Below are positions 1-11,289 of a stretch of 64,000 nucleotides of DNA, piece by piece (within the stretch, counting starts at the first letter, position 1; each line of letters begins with the position of its first letter). A program made the translations under genes and the position numbers. Under the pieces are notes generated by a model, which did no database searches, was not told the DNA's origin, and saw only the letters and a program-made list of their open reading frames with translations. Source of the DNA: Ancistrus triradiatus (Eukaryota > Chordata > Actinopteri > Siluriformes > Loricariidae); assembly GCA_025084515.1 (NCBI GenBank), contig JAJAGP010002026.1, forward strand, positions 1-64,000, given 5' to 3'.

Positions 1-1299
1 TCACACAAGCACAAAAGAAGAAAGACAGAAACCCCACCACAGAGCTGTGATCTGGAAAAAACAGTGAGCAAGAAAACACCACAAGAGAGATTTCAGGTAT
101 TTTACATTTTCTCACACAGAACATTTTTTTCTTTCATGTGGCCTGGAATGAACCGTTCCATGTTTGTAAACCCCACAGAAATGCCTGAATATTGCATTAG
201 TTCACCATAAAATGCAGTGTGATCTTACTCACAGGTACTCGCATATGCTGTCTACACTAATAACACAACACAGTCATTTTCATGTATGTACCGACTACAC
301 TGATCAATCATTCACAGTTCAGTTTTGAAAATGCATGAAAACTAGGGCTGTCAGACAAAAACAGAAAACATTCGACATTAAAATATAGAACTGTGATTGT
401 TTTTGTCAAGCTAATCACATTTCTGCTGGATCCTATTGGAGTCAAATTAAACCATTGCTAAAAAATACTGAATGGTGGCCTAAGACATTTGCACAGTATT
501 GTAAAAGTTATTAAAACTTTTATTTACTAACTAGTAAGACCTCCATGAGAAATGTTTCCCTTCCCTTAGATGCTGAACAGACTTATGAAAGCGTGAGGAG
601 GAAATCTGGGTAACTACGATTACTGTACTCAGTAATGATTTTTGACTCCATCATTCTCTGATCTGCAATTTTGAATTGGATGAAAATCGTGAAACAGGGC
701 ATGATAACGAAAAAACATGCAATTACACTGCTAAATCTCATGTTGCACACAAGATAATCTAATAATAGCAATGCAGTCATGTCAGCTTGCATGCAATTAT
801 TGTCTGTAGCCATAGATCAGATTTCTTTTCTGTGGAGAAACTGAAGGAACTGACTACGGACTGTAAGGCATATTCTCAAAACTGGCTAAATCCACCACCG
901 TGTATGAACAAATTCCCCTATCTGATTAAGTAACCGTTTGGCTCCTAAACAAGTGGAAAACCATGTACTGGAGAGCAGCTAAAAGTGTACAGAGTATGAA
1001 CAGGATCACGTTATGAATGCTATGATGTTTTACGTGGCTTTCTTCAGCATGTATGTGTAAAAGAGAAGATGCAAAGAGGCACAGATCAATGTTTCTGTTA
1101 TAGCAGCAGTGACTAGAGGTGGAATGGCAGTAAGCTGGGAAACACACACTCCAAATCCATAAAAAAGAAAAGCCCGTCACCTAGTACCATTATAAAATCA
1201 CGTCCTAGCAGCTCTGTACCGCTGATTGGCCCAGTCGAGAGGAAGGAAAATGCAAAGCAGTAACAAAAAAAAACTGAGATGTGCATGTGTACCTTGTCT
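1..1299. other. ralgps2 intron, no recognised feature
   Basis: AT-rich sequence to the left of exon 1941-2018. I looked for PH-domain exons on the minus strand and saw none. The short ORFs here show no coding pattern. Confidence 0.6.
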
Positions 1300-1840
1300 T
1301 GCTATACTTGAGGACCAAACATCCTTACATCCCTTACATGAGTCATCAGATTACTCATTTAATGTACACCAGTTTGCAGATCATAATCGGTATTTTCAGT
1401 CTGCGCATGTGCACGAGCACTCCCCAGCAGTTGCCAGGTCCTTGTATTTCTAAAGACTTGGCTTTAATTGGCCTCTTTTTCCACTGACTTTGGCTATTTT
1501 TTTTTCCTCGCTGGATCTGGCAACCCCAGGACTTTGGGTTGACTTAAAAGCAGTGAAATGGCTATCGAACACAATCTCTGAAAAACAGTATGTACTCAAG
1601 GAGATAATTTTAATTTCATTTTAAAGTTTGAAGTTTGTCATTTTTCTGTGAGCTTATTGGCTGGTTGCAAATCTGATTACTGCCCGAGTCATGCAAACCC
1701 GGAGGTTTCCCATAATCTGATCACTCAAGTGCCTGTATACCTGACGATCAGATAACTGACAAAATCTGATTTTCTGCAGTTATTGGACTACTGAGTGCAT
1801 GTAAATGCAGTCATTGTCATTCATGTCTATGGAAAGTCCT
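1300..1840 (+). repeat. interspersed repeat family R, copy 1
   Basis: Shares landmarks with copies near 15.7, 16.5, 42.9 and 45.2 kb: 'gcgcatgtgcacgagc', 'gatctggcaacc', 'attggctggttgcaaa' and a block of 'aatcagataa' / 'cccggaggtttccca'. No ORF and no clear terminal inverted repeat. Class unknown. Confidence 0.6.
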
Positions 1841-1871
1841 CAAGTATAGTAAGACAAGTATGTGTTTGTGT

Positions 1872-1918
1872 GAGAGAGAGAGAGAGCGCAAGAGAGAGAG
1901 AGGGGAGAAAGAGAGAGT
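1872..1918. repeat. GA-rich simple repeat
   Basis: Imperfect (GA)n tract just downstream (in transcript sense) of the donor of the ralgps2 exon at 1941. Confidence 0.85.
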
Positions 1919-1940
1919 AACCCAGGATGGCTGGGGTTAC

Positions 1941-2018
1941 CTGCTGGGCCTGAGGCCTCCTCTGCAGGAGATCCGGCCCACTCGGGACACTGGGCCCAGA
2001 GAGCGGTAGAAACGTGTC
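1941..2018 (-). CDS. ralgps2: ralgps2 exon upstream of PH domain
   Basis: 78 bp; acceptor cacccaacag/GACACG, donor CCCAGCAG/gtaacc. In the frame that matches the family it reads TRFYRSLGPVSRVGRISCRG then GLRPS, corresponding to NRLYxSLGPVxRV just before the PH domain of RALGPS proteins. The second half diverges more than expected (SCRGGLRPS against NGYRSHMKAS). The phase does not join cleanly to the upstream candidate exon. No PH-domain exon is visible to the left, so the gene continues beyond position 1. Confidence 0.85.
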
Positions 2019-3219
2019 CTGTTGGGTGTTGTCACAGCAATGCAGTGATCAGTGTCAGCCATTACACACACACGCATGCATTCATATACTCACTCTGTAG
2101 CACCAAACAAAAAGCCACTTTCTACAAGGGCTGCTCTTGAATGGCTGTTTTTCTACCATCTCATATTATTTCCATGAAAACCAAAGCACTGCTTCTGGAG
2201 CTTTATAGTGGAGTGTGTCCACTTAAAGCTGTCCTCTATGCACCCCTGCTACCAGTGATTTCAAAATAACCACAGACAGCTGACAAATTGAAGGAAAATC
2301 CAGCATAAAGTGTCTTGTATTGTGTTGGGCCCCAGTGAATTGTCCAAAAAAAGCCTCAAAATGCCTCGGCCTCAAACTCTGGCACTTCACTGTTCCAAAA
2401 GATATTCTCTTAACTGGTGTTAAGATGACGATGCTTGTGGATTGAGTGCGCTGTCTAATAGGTCACTTTAAAATCTCCCATATGATTTTAACTTAAGACT
2501 TCCATCATTGTATAATCAAATCATTTAGTGACTCATGCCCTGTGCATGAGAGCGTTCTCCAAGAGACCCTTCCTATCAGGACATAATTGTTTCCCCTCAG
2601 GTCATCAGTCAGAAAATCTTTGTATTGATTTCCAGTTATAATTCCACCTTAGATGTCCGCACTCATGCATTCACCACCAATTTATTCAAGTTTTTCTGTA
2701 AATTTGTAAATTAATAAATAAGGGCTAAGAACAGGCCTGGGTATTTAAAGATCCGAATGAATTTTCATAAGCTTATTTATACAAGTTGTTTTAACCTGAT
2801 ACCCTTATATAGAATATTATAGTGCCTATTAAAAAAATCATCACACCGTGTCACAATCCTTATCCACTGCCACGTATTTCCACATTACAGCTATCAGCAT
2901 AATAAAAATAACATTTAAAAGAAATCTGGTCAAATATTACCATTTCATTAATAAAACACCTGATTTGGATGTTCAGGGAACTGAGCGGTCCCTTTAGAAA
3001 TGCCATTATAAATCAGATCACACACCAGGCTAATTACTCCCACCTGTCCTCTGCTGTAGTACTTTTGCTCACTTCAATATAAACCCAGATGTACTTTGGG
3101 GACTACATTTCCAGGAGCACATAGTAACGCAAGGAACTCTTCTTGTTTATAAAGGCTCAAAAGGGTTCTGTGATAAAGTTGTGGCAAAGTAACCTCCGCC
3201 CAACTTGAACAAGGGTTTA
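2019..3219. other. ralgps2 intron, no recognised feature
   Basis: AT-rich intron between exon 1941-2018 and the Tc1 fragment at 3.2 kb. No exon or repeat was recognised. Confidence 0.6.
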
Positions 3220-3420
3220 TACCCGAAATTGACTTTACACAAAGCTGGCCTGTATGGCGGCATGGCAAGAAGGGGGCCTTGAAATAGTCTGGTTGGTGCT
3301 ACTGATGCTACGCAGCAAAAGATCTTATGGTCAGATGAGGCCAAATTTGAACCTCGGACTAAAATCCAAGCATTGTGAGTGTTGCACACCACCCAAAACA
3401 CATGATGTCTACTCTAAAGC
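3220..3420 (+). mobile_element. Tc1-like transposase fragment
   Basis: Contains 'gcaaaagatcttatggtcagatgaggccaa', split by base changes from the Tc1 W-S-D-E motif region (the catalytic-Asp segment), preceded by a degenerate 'ggcggcatggcaagaag' segment. Short and without termini. Confidence 0.55.
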
Positions 3421-3641
3421 TACTGCTTAAGCAGAAAGCAAGCCTCATGAAGCTCCATAAAAAATGGAATGGGTTTTGATTTCAGGTTATAAGCCAAAGA
3501 AGTGACTATTTCAAAGGGTTACGATGATTTTCTATAAGCACGGTATTTTGTAGCTAAATTCAGTATAAAAACCAAACTTGTTTCATACTTATACTTTAGC
3601 GACACGGATATTCAAATAGCAAATCGACTCACAGCGCCTTT

Positions 3642-4262
3642 GCTAAGTCAAGTCATTTATTTATATAGCGCATTTTTACAGCGGAGCACTGTCTCAAAGC
3701 AACTTTACAAGTTTAGATCATCTCCTAATATGTGGTAATAATATGGTAATAATATCTCCTAATATGGGACTGTGGTAGCCTAGCGGATAAGGTACTGGAC
3801 TATGGACCAAAAGGTCCAGGGTTCAAATCCCACCTCTGCCAAGCTGCCACTGTTGGGTCCCTGAGCAAAGCCCTTAACCCACAATTGCTTGGATTGTAAG
3901 ACTGTATCAATTGTAAGTTGCATCCAATCCCAAATCTACGTCCAATCCCAAATTGAGCAAGCCTAGGGCGACAGTGGCAAGGAAAAACTCCCTAAGCGTT
4001 ATGAGGAAGAAACCTTGGGAGGACCAATACTTAAAAAGGGACCCAACCTCCTTGGGCGGTGTAGATGATAAATCTAAGAATGAAACTCAAGTCATGGAGT
4101 CATAGTTAAAATAAAATGTGAAATATGCACGAAGTAGTCGGCATTAAGTAGTCCGATACACAGAGTCACTCCTGGAATCTGAGTCTAAGCAGGAAAGTCC
4201 CCAGATAACTGGAGGAGGGTGAGGGTTACTGCCCTCCGGTGTGGCCTGGGTATGGTGGGGCC
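3642..4262 (+). repeat. interspersed repeat family B, copy 1 (carries a SINE)
   Basis: Starts with tcaagtcaagtc and 'tttatatagcgcattttta', then 'tctcaaagcaactttacaa'. After the SINE at 3766-3922 it resumes with 'ccaatcccaaattgagcaag', 'gggcgacagtggcaagga' and 'accttgggaggacc'. At least six copies in the window share this order. The tail with 'acacagagtcact' is shared with the copy at 16.1 kb. Confidence 0.7.
3766..3922 (+). mobile_element. tRNA-derived SINE copy, inserted in family B repeat
   Basis: Head with pol III A box (tagcctagcgg) and B box (ggttcaaatcc), then the body ending near ttgtaag. The 3' tail is lost or diverged. It interrupts the family B repeat, so it inserted later. Confidence 0.85.
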
Positions 4263-4481
4263 TAAGCTTAAGCATATGAGGAAGAAGCTTTGTTTAACAG
4301 AACAATGACATCAAAAGCTTTACAAACACAGGCTATTATCTCAAGACACAAAAACAACCATCTACAAAGGTTCTTATAAATACAAAACACATATCCATGA
4401 TAACATACAGTTGTTACTGATACCTCATGTCTGTGTGTACTGGTGGACACGAAATGTATGTGGAAGTTACAACTCACTAAC

Positions 4482-4529
4482 CTTTAAAAGCAGGCCAAGA
4501 CATCTCTTCAATGAGTTTCAGATCCTTCA
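4482..4529 (-). CDS. ralgps2: probable small ralgps2 exon with reading-frame problem
   Basis: 48 bp candidate; acceptor gcgaatcag/TGAAGG, donor TTTAAAG/gttagtg. It encodes (V)KDLKLIEEMSWPAFK, which resembles the RALGPS2 stretch ending ...LSEETSWPAFE. The entry phase fits exon 6470-6621. The exit phase (one base) does not fit exon 1941-2018, which needs two. The expected end would be TTT GAA AG/G; the genome has TTT AAA G/G, as if one base were lost. The sequence just upstream of the acceptor reads G10 on this strand, so the pyrimidine tract is poor. It could instead be a decayed or skipped exon. Confidence 0.55.
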
Positions 4530-4717
4530 CTGATTCGCAACCACAATTTGCCCCCCCCCCAAGTTGGAGCTGATAGGCAATTTATATACAGTGTATTAAT
4601 CAGATTTATTGATTGGTGGCACACGTCAAAATCTATATACATAAACTGTATATAATGATAGCGGCTGATATCAGAAGAAACTAGTATTTTTTTTAACACA
4701 GTGCACAATAATGATTA

Positions 4718-6278
4718 CAGTCGTATGAAAAAGTTGGGCACCGCTGATAATTTTCATGATTTTTCTTTATAAAATTCATTGGTTGTTCAGCTTCAGCAAT
4801 TTCAGGTAAATATATCATATAGCAGCGGGGGGGATGAACACCGTGATATTTGAAGAGTGAAATTAAGTTTATAGGTTTTTACAAAAGTGTGCAGTTTAAT
4901 TTAAACAAAATTAGGGCAACGTGCATAAATTGGCACCCTTGTCATTTGAAATACCTTAGCACTAATTATTGGAAACACAAAAGTGTTTTGAAGCTCATTG
5001 ACCCGTTGATCTACATAAACACAAGTGGAATCCACTATGAGAAAGTGTTTAAGTGGCCATTGGAGTTTTTCTCCTCTTGCATCTTCTCTGGAAGAGTTGC
5101 AACCTGGGAGCCCTCCCCCCCCAAAACAAAAACTCTACAGGCCTGAAAAAAAAGTTGTTCAACCTCAGGTTCAGGGAAAGGGCAAAAAGCTCTTCAGAGA
5201 TTTCAGCTGTCAGTTTCACTGTGAGGGAACATAGTGAGGCAATGGAAGACCCAGGCACGTTCTAGTTAAGGAACTCCCGAAGTTGGAGACCAAGAAAAAT
5301 CTCAGATAGACAGAGGCGAAGGATGGTGAGAAACAGTCATAGTCAAAGACACAGACCACATCCAAAGGAACCTACAACTCATTTGCGCAGATGGTGTTCA
5401 CTGTTTCATCGTTCAAAATACAGCGCACTTTGCAAAGGAGGGCTGTATGGGAGAGTAATGCAGAAGAAGCATTTCTGCAGACCACGCCACAAACAGAGTC
5501 ACTGAGGTGTTGCTACAGCACATTTGGACCAATCCAGCTTCATTTTTGGAATAAAGGCTGTTTTTACTTTGATGGAAACTAAAACTGAGTTATTGTTGGA
5601 CTAACAAGGGCGGAAAAAGGACTTGCTACCCACAGTAAATTGTGCGGTTCCATATGCTGTGGGACTGTGTGGCCAGTGGAGGTATGGGAATATTGTTAAA
5701 GTTTGAGGTCGAATGGATTCCAGTTAATATCTCCAGATTCTTGAGAAACAATGTTCAAGAATCAGTGACAAAGTTGCACCGAGGGCCAAGACCAAACCCT
5801 GCCCAAATTTACTTAAGGGCATTCATGCAGAGAACCAGTACACGTTTGGAATGGCCATCTCAGTCCCCAGACATGAATATTACTGAAAATGTGGGCTGTC
5901 GATGCTGCGGAAAACCATCAAACCTGATGAACTGGAGATGTTTCTAAAGAGAATGGGTCCCAAAGGCACCTCAAACCAGAATCCAAGAATGGAAGCTGTA
6001 GAAGCGTTTAGCGGCCTGTTATTTCTACAAAAGGGGATTATAAATATTGATGTCATTTTTCTGTTGGGGTGCCCAAATTTATGCACCTGCCTAATTTTGT
6101 TTGAATAATTACTGCACACTTTCTGTAAATCCTATAAACTTCATTTCACTTCTCAAATATCACTGTGTTCATCTGCTATATGATATATTTACCTGAAATT
6201 GCTGAGCTGGACAACCAATGATTTATAAACTAAAATCATGAAAACTATCAGGGGTGCCCAAACTTTTTCATACGACTG
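4718..6278. mobile_element. Tc1-like transposon with long inverted repeats, decayed
   Basis: Flanked by TA on both sides (4716-4717, 6279-6280). The ends are inverted copies (cagtcgtatgaaaaagttgg ... ccaaactttttcatacgact), and similarity between the arms continues to about 200 bp each. The remains of a DDE transposase are visible on the plus strand, including LEWPSQSPDMN, broken by stops and shifts. It sits within the ralgps2 intron 4530-6469. Confidence 0.9.
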
Positions 6279-6469
6279 TACAGTCTAACATCATCTTGCC
6301 TACGCCCGGTTCATGGACATTTTCGGCGAGAGGTGAGTTTGCCGACTTGACGAGGTTACAAAAAGCTAGACAAAGGCAGTGATATTCATACCTGATTTTG
6401 ATTTAATGTGTTTTACTTTGTTTGTAACATGCAGCGTGCAGCGTGAGGGCATGGCTGTGTCCATGTTAC

Positions 6470-6621
6470 CCAGTGAGATGCCGCTGGAGAGTGTGGAGCT
6501 CTCTGCTTGTCCTCGTGTCGGTGTGTGACTCTCCAGCACACTGTCGTCCAGCAGGTGTCTGGAGCCAGCGTTGGGAAACGTAGCACTCTTAAACTCCACC
6601 GTGTTCATCTTATGAATGAAA
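6470..6621 (-). CDS. ralgps2: ralgps2 exon, linker
   Basis: 152 bp; acceptor gtgaaatag/TTTCATTC, donor TCACTGG/gtaacat. It encodes (N)FIHKMNTVEFKSATFPNAGS, then RHLLDDSVLES and GQAESSTLSSGISL(G). Near-identity to the RALGPS2-specific linker is the best evidence for calling this paralogue rather than RALGPS1. The exon ends with one base of a glycine codon. Confidence 0.95.
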
Positions 6622-7359
6622 CTATTTCACAGGCGAAAACAGCATCAAGCATTAGCGAGGATATTAAGACGTAAATAATATCAAAATAATACATACGTGC
6701 CCCGATTTATGATGGGGTTACCTTCCGATAAACCCACGATGAGATGATCATATGGCGAACCGACGAGTTTTATATATACTGTATACACCATAGCGTATTC
6801 GAATCAAAGTCAAATGCTCCAGAACACAGGCTGTACTTAGCACAGTGTCTCTCAATCCTGGTCCTGGAGCCCCACCGCTCTGCATGTTTTAGTGTTTTCC
6901 TGTTCCCAACACACCTGATCCAACTACTCAGCTCATTAACAAGCCTATTGAGTTAAAGTGGGTGAACAGGAGAAGCACTAAATTATACAGAGTGGTGGGG
7001 TGCCAGGAACAGGATGGAGAAACACTGGCTTAGCAGCTATGACAACACCCCGAGGTTAACTGTAGGTTAATGTAAGTGTCTTAAACATGAACTTGCTTAT
7101 CATGAGGCTGAATCTCCATCTACAGACGGCATAACGTAACTGCAGTCATTTAAGGTGGACCGGAATAAGAAGCTGCGAATAACAAGCCAACTTCAACTGA
7201 TACCCCAAACACAAACTCCCCAGCTCATGTTACATTTAACTTATGATGGATTTGTCAGAACATAAACCCACTGTAAATCGGGAGCACCTGTACAATACAA
7301 CTCCATTAATGCATATAATGCCTTATACAGTGCGGATTTTCTGGGGGTTTGGAACTCAC
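6622..7359. other. ralgps2 intron, no recognised feature
   Basis: 738 bp intron. The segment 6840-7030 ('ggtcctggagccccaccgc' ... 'aggatggagaaacactgg') resembles a common fish dispersed repeat, but I could not define its ends. Confidence 0.45.
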
Positions 7360-7501
7360 TTATAACCCAGGCTGTGACACTTCCTGTGTCCGTAGGGGAG
7401 AAGGTTGCGAGGAGAAGGCGGAGTATGCAGGACTTTGGGTTGGCCGCCATCAGCAGAGTTACCACGGCGGGCACACAATGGAGAGCCAGAGACATCAGAG
7501 C
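7360..7501 (-). CDS. ralgps2: ralgps2 exon, proline-rich SH3-binding linker
   Basis: 142 bp; acceptor ggcttag/GCTCTGATG, donor GGTTATAA/gtgagtt. It encodes (G)SDVSGSPLCARRGNSADGG, then a segment with HTPPSPRNLLPYGHRKC and SLGY. The TPPSPR stretch is the PxxP motif that RalGPS proteins use to bind SH3 domains (for example of Grb2 and PLC-gamma). The first half of the exon is less conserved than the PxxP part. Confidence 0.95.
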
Positions 7502-7606
7502 CTAAGCCAAGCAAAAAACATATGAAAAGGAGGGACAACGTGTTTATGTGTGTAGAAAGTGAACAGCACTTAATGAGGCATTCTGTAGCATCTGGCATTT
7601 CCCTAC

Positions 7607-7674
7607 CGATGAGATCTTCTCTGGAGGCAGTTGCGCGGGGTGTGCTAGTGGCTGGCTCGATCTTTAAAGATAAC
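7607..7674 (-). CDS. ralgps2: ralgps2 exon, linker
   Basis: 68 bp; acceptor acgttcag/GTTATCT, donor CTCATCG/gtaggg. It encodes (K)LSLKIEPATSTPRATASRED then LI(G). The Ser/Thr-rich SLKIEP-STPR segment follows the RasGEF domain in RALGPS2. It is separated by 105 bp from the next exon. In the continuous translation the intron contains stops, confirming two exons. Confidence 0.94.
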
Positions 7675-7743
7675 CTGAACGTAACACAAACAACATTTAC
7701 AGCAAGTCGGTAGCCCAGCACTGCAGAGACATGGTTCAAGCAA

Positions 7744-7934
7744 CATTTACAGCATTTAGCAGACGCCCTTATCCAGAGCGACTAACAATTGGTACAGTCT
7801 TACAATCCAAGCAATTGTAGGTTAAGGGTCTTGCTCAAGGACCCAACAGTGGCAGCTTGGCAGATGAAGGATTTGAACCCTTGACCTTCTGGTCCAGAGT
7901 CCAGTACCTTAACCGCTAGGCTACCACAGTCCCA
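7744..7934 (-). mobile_element. tRNA-derived SINE copy
   Basis: Reverse orientation: tail 'tttacagcatttagcagacg' first, ending with the reverse of gggactgtggtagcc. A and B boxes are recognisable. In the ralgps2 intron 7675-9187. Confidence 0.85.
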
Positions 7935-8355
7935 ACATATACAGTGGTGCTTGCAAGTTTGTGAACACTTTAGAATTTCCAATATTTCTACATAAATATG
8001 ACCTAAAACATCTTCAGACTTTCACACAAGTCCTAAAAGCAGATAAAGAGAACCCAGTTAAACAAATGAGACAAAACTATTATACTTGGTCAATTATTTA
8101 GGATGTTGACTGAAATGAACACTGATCAGGCATTACCATAGTCACAGTAACATAAAAACAAAGGGGATTTTGAATTTTATTTACAATAGGACAGACACTT
8201 ATGAATGCCATTTACAGCTTGTCCTTCATAAATGTTTGACCCACAGGATCACGCAGGAAAGGACGTCATGGATCGTGTGTTACATGTCAAACTATTGGGC
8301 AGGTTTTGGTAGTCAGATGTGGCTTGGACAGGAATCGGCATTTACACTCATCTAA

Positions 8356-9063
8356 CACACTCACGATCACTTTATTAGGTACACCTCCTCGTTTCTACAC
8401 TCCTTGTCCATTTTAGCAGTTCCACTGACCATATAGAAGAATTTTGTAGTTCTACAATTACAGACTCTAGTCCATCTGTTTCCCTACATACTTTGTTCGT
8501 CTCCTTTACTCTGCTCTCTAATGGTCAGGACCCCCACAGGGCCACCACAAATTGGGTACTATTTGGGTGGTGGATCATTCTCAGCACTGCAGTGACACTG
8601 ATGTGTGTTGTGCTGATACGATCGGATCAGACACAGCAGTGCTGCTGGAGTTTTAACACCGTGTTCACTCACTGTACACTAACAGACACATCTACCTTAT
8701 TGCTCCACCTCGTAGATGTAAAGTCAGAGACAGTAGCTCATCTGTTGTTGCACAGTTTGTGTTAGTCATCCTCTAATCCTTCATCAGTGCACGCAGGATG
8801 CTGGTGGGATGCTGGTGGCTGGATATTTTTGGTTGGTGGACTATTTTCAGTGCTGCAGTGACACTGAGGTGTTTAAACACTCCAGTGCTGAGACTGAACC
8901 ACCACCCAAATGGTACCTGTTCTGTGGGGGTCCTGACCATTAGAGAACAGAGTAAAGGGGACTAACAAATTATGTAGGGAAATAAATGGACTACAGTCTG
9001 TAACTGAAAAACTACAAAGTGCATCTATATGGTAAGTGGAACTGAGAAAATGAGCAATTCCCA
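8356..9063. mobile_element. fold-back (inverted-arm) DNA element, copy 1
   Basis: The left arm ('cactttattaggtacacc', 'gtagttctacaattacagac', 'aatggtcaggacccccaca') reappears inverted in the right arm ('tgtgggggtcctgaccatt', 'actacaaagtgcatctata'). The central part has internal repeats of 'cactgcagtgacactga'. No ORF; non-autonomous. A second copy is at 41.4 kb. Confidence 0.8.
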
Positions 9064-9187
9064 ATGCATTTAGAATTGATTTAGCAATTTGCAATAATCA
9101 CACTAACCATAGTATACATAAATGTAATCATAATCTGTTTTTTTGCAGACTGTTCAGCATACAAATAAAAGGCCACAAACCACTCAC

Positions 9188-9278
9188 TTGTAATTGTCAT
9201 CCTCCACAAACTTCTGTAACTCCTCAATGTAATGAACTGAGTTGAGATAGTTCTGGACATGAGGCAATTCAGGTATAT
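9188..9278 (-). CDS. ralgps2: ralgps2 exon, RasGEF C-terminal helix
   Basis: 91 bp; acceptor gtccctcag/ATATACC, donor TACAA/gtgagtg. It encodes (D)IPELPHVQNYLNSVHYIEEL then QKFVEDDNY(K). This matches the last RasGEF helices of RALGPS2, which precede the proline-rich linker. The intron to the previous exon is only 98 bp. Both phases fit the neighbouring exons. Confidence 0.95.
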
Positions 9279-9376
9279 CTGAGGGACGAAGAAAAGGAGT
9301 GAATCCACACAAAAATCCAACTCGCCATCATTTATTTACTGTTCACTCAAGCAAAAGACACTAAGCACACACTCAC

Positions 9377-9514
9377 CATACTCGCAGGATCTCTGGATAT
9401 CCGAGATAATTCTCAGGATGTTGTTCATCAGGTTGGAACGCTGCTCGTTCTCCAGGATGCTGCCAGTGGAGGGGTAGGCGGAGTCGATGTAAGTGAGATC
9501 AGACAGATATATAC
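9377..9514 (-). CDS. ralgps2: ralgps2 exon, end of RasGEF domain
   Basis: 138 bp; acceptor ctcaacag/GTATATATC completes the glycine codon, donor GAGTATG/gtgagtg. It encodes IYLSDLTYIDSAYPSTGSIL then ENEQRSNLMNNILRIISDIQ. The Y-L-S-D-L-T-(Y/F)-I-D motif followed by N-x-x-(R/K) and an I-I-x-x-(I/L)-Q helix is diagnostic for the C-terminal part of CDC25 domains. It is the first exon after the large 25 kb intron. Confidence 0.96.
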
Positions 9515-10209
9515 CTGTTGAGAACAACCACAGAACAAGGACCGTTTAGAGCTGGTGTGTTCACTTAACAAGCTCTGATGGGAGACGTTTAGACACGGTT
9601 CTACACAGGTGAGTCATTTCTTTCCTTCTCAAACACAACGTCCTGCTGTGCTCTTGCTCCATAACCAGCCAATACGGACGGACACATTCCTCTTCCATAA
9701 AGCACACCTCAAAGGGTTTCTAACAGGTGCAGTGTTGCGCAGTCCTACACACAGCTGTGCCTGTAGAATAAACTGTGGGAGATGATCAAGTCTCCCTTTT
9801 CTGCTCCACTTCCAGTAAGAAGAGACAGATCGCATCTGGCTGCCCTTACCTCACGCTGGATAAACATGGACCATATTAAGGAGCATTAAGAGTGAAAATA
9901 TTAACCAGAAACATTTCAGAGACTGCAGTGTACAGTCACAAAACCAGAGATGTAAAATAAAAATATCTAATGTAAAATATTAGCTGCTACATTGCTAGAT
10001 TGCACATTACTTTGTGTACTTTAAAGCCCTGTTCATCACTTTAATGTATTTTTCAAATCCGTTTTAAATCCCACTTCCATTGGTAGGTCATTTGAATTCA
10101 TTTGCTTTTCTGCTGCTGTTTGAATCGTTTTACATCCCCTTTAATTCTAGCCTACATGCCCACATGTACGTTCCAGATAAATAAATAACATAGTAAATAT
10201 ATAGTAAAT
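9515..10209. other. start of the 25 kb ralgps2 intron, no recognised feature
   Basis: Unique-looking AT-rich sequence next to exon 9377-9514. Nothing recognised. Confidence 0.55.
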
Positions 10210-10402
10210 ATTTACATTTACAGCATTTAGCAGACGCCCTTATCCAGAGCGACTTACAATTGGTACAGTCTTACAATCCAAGCAATTGTGGGTTAAGGGT
10301 CTTGCTCAAGGACCCAACAGTGGCAGCTTGGCTGAGGAGGGATTTGAACCCTGGACCTTCTGGTCCATAGTCCTGTTCCTTAACCACTAGACCACGAGAG
10401 TC
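10210..10402 (-). mobile_element. tRNA-derived SINE copy
   Basis: Full-length reverse copy with tail motif, 'aggacccaacagtggcag' and the B-box complement ggatttgaacc. Confidence 0.87.
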
Positions 10403-11289
10403 ATATATAATATAGTAATATATTTATATAGGAAATTATAAATAATATAGGTGTACATGTAAACATTTAGCACACATTTAAGGAACGATGAAGAAATCCA
10501 TCAGCATCATTATTTCCCTTGGCAAGACAGGAACACAGTAGCAACCACCTGATGTTATCGTGTCTGGCTTACACAACAACAGAACAGACCAGACCACAAA
10601 GCCTCCACCTCACTTCACCAGGGGTGGGACATGAACCAGCAGCAGCAGAACGCTGGTTCACAGTGCCGAGTCACCCTGGTTCATATGCCGTCTCTGATAC
10701 AGCTCATCTATTAAATACACAGTCAAAAAATATGCAAAGCAGCTCCATGATGATGCAAAAGGACCAAATTTCCTTCTGAGGGGGGAAAAACCCCCAAAAA
10801 ACAACAATTGGTTTTGTTCATGACTCTTGTACTCCAGCCTGACAAACCCCATCAGTACACATTTCCAAACAGGCAGAGACATAGACATTACATAACATCT
10901 GCAAGACAGAAAACCCCTCCAGCCTGAGGCAGCATGACAGAATGCTCAACTGCATCCAATCAGTACTTCCAACGGCACCAGCACCAACATACAAAACCCC
11001 AACTCCAATTCGCACCATATGTCAAATCTCAGCCATTGCTTTATATTATAGAAAACTCCAGCCTCCCAACATCTCCGCTCAGACCACAACGTGTACTTAT
11101 TAGAAGCCCTTCTTTCTTTGTCAGTCACAGAATGAGGGGAAGGCCAAACTTGGGGAGGGTTCGACTTTTTCCATCACCGTTTCTGCCACAGTTACATCAC
11201 AGAAGTCCCAAGAAAGAGAAAGGGAAAACAAAAACCCTGACCCCTACACCCTCTGTCCCTACCTCCCTTCCCTCCTCCTCTCTTTTCCT
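10403..11289. other. intron, no recognised feature
   Basis: No transposon or exon recognised. The open frame 10934-11311 is compositionally biased (Pro/Ser/Lys) and shows no family resemblance. Confidence 0.5.
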
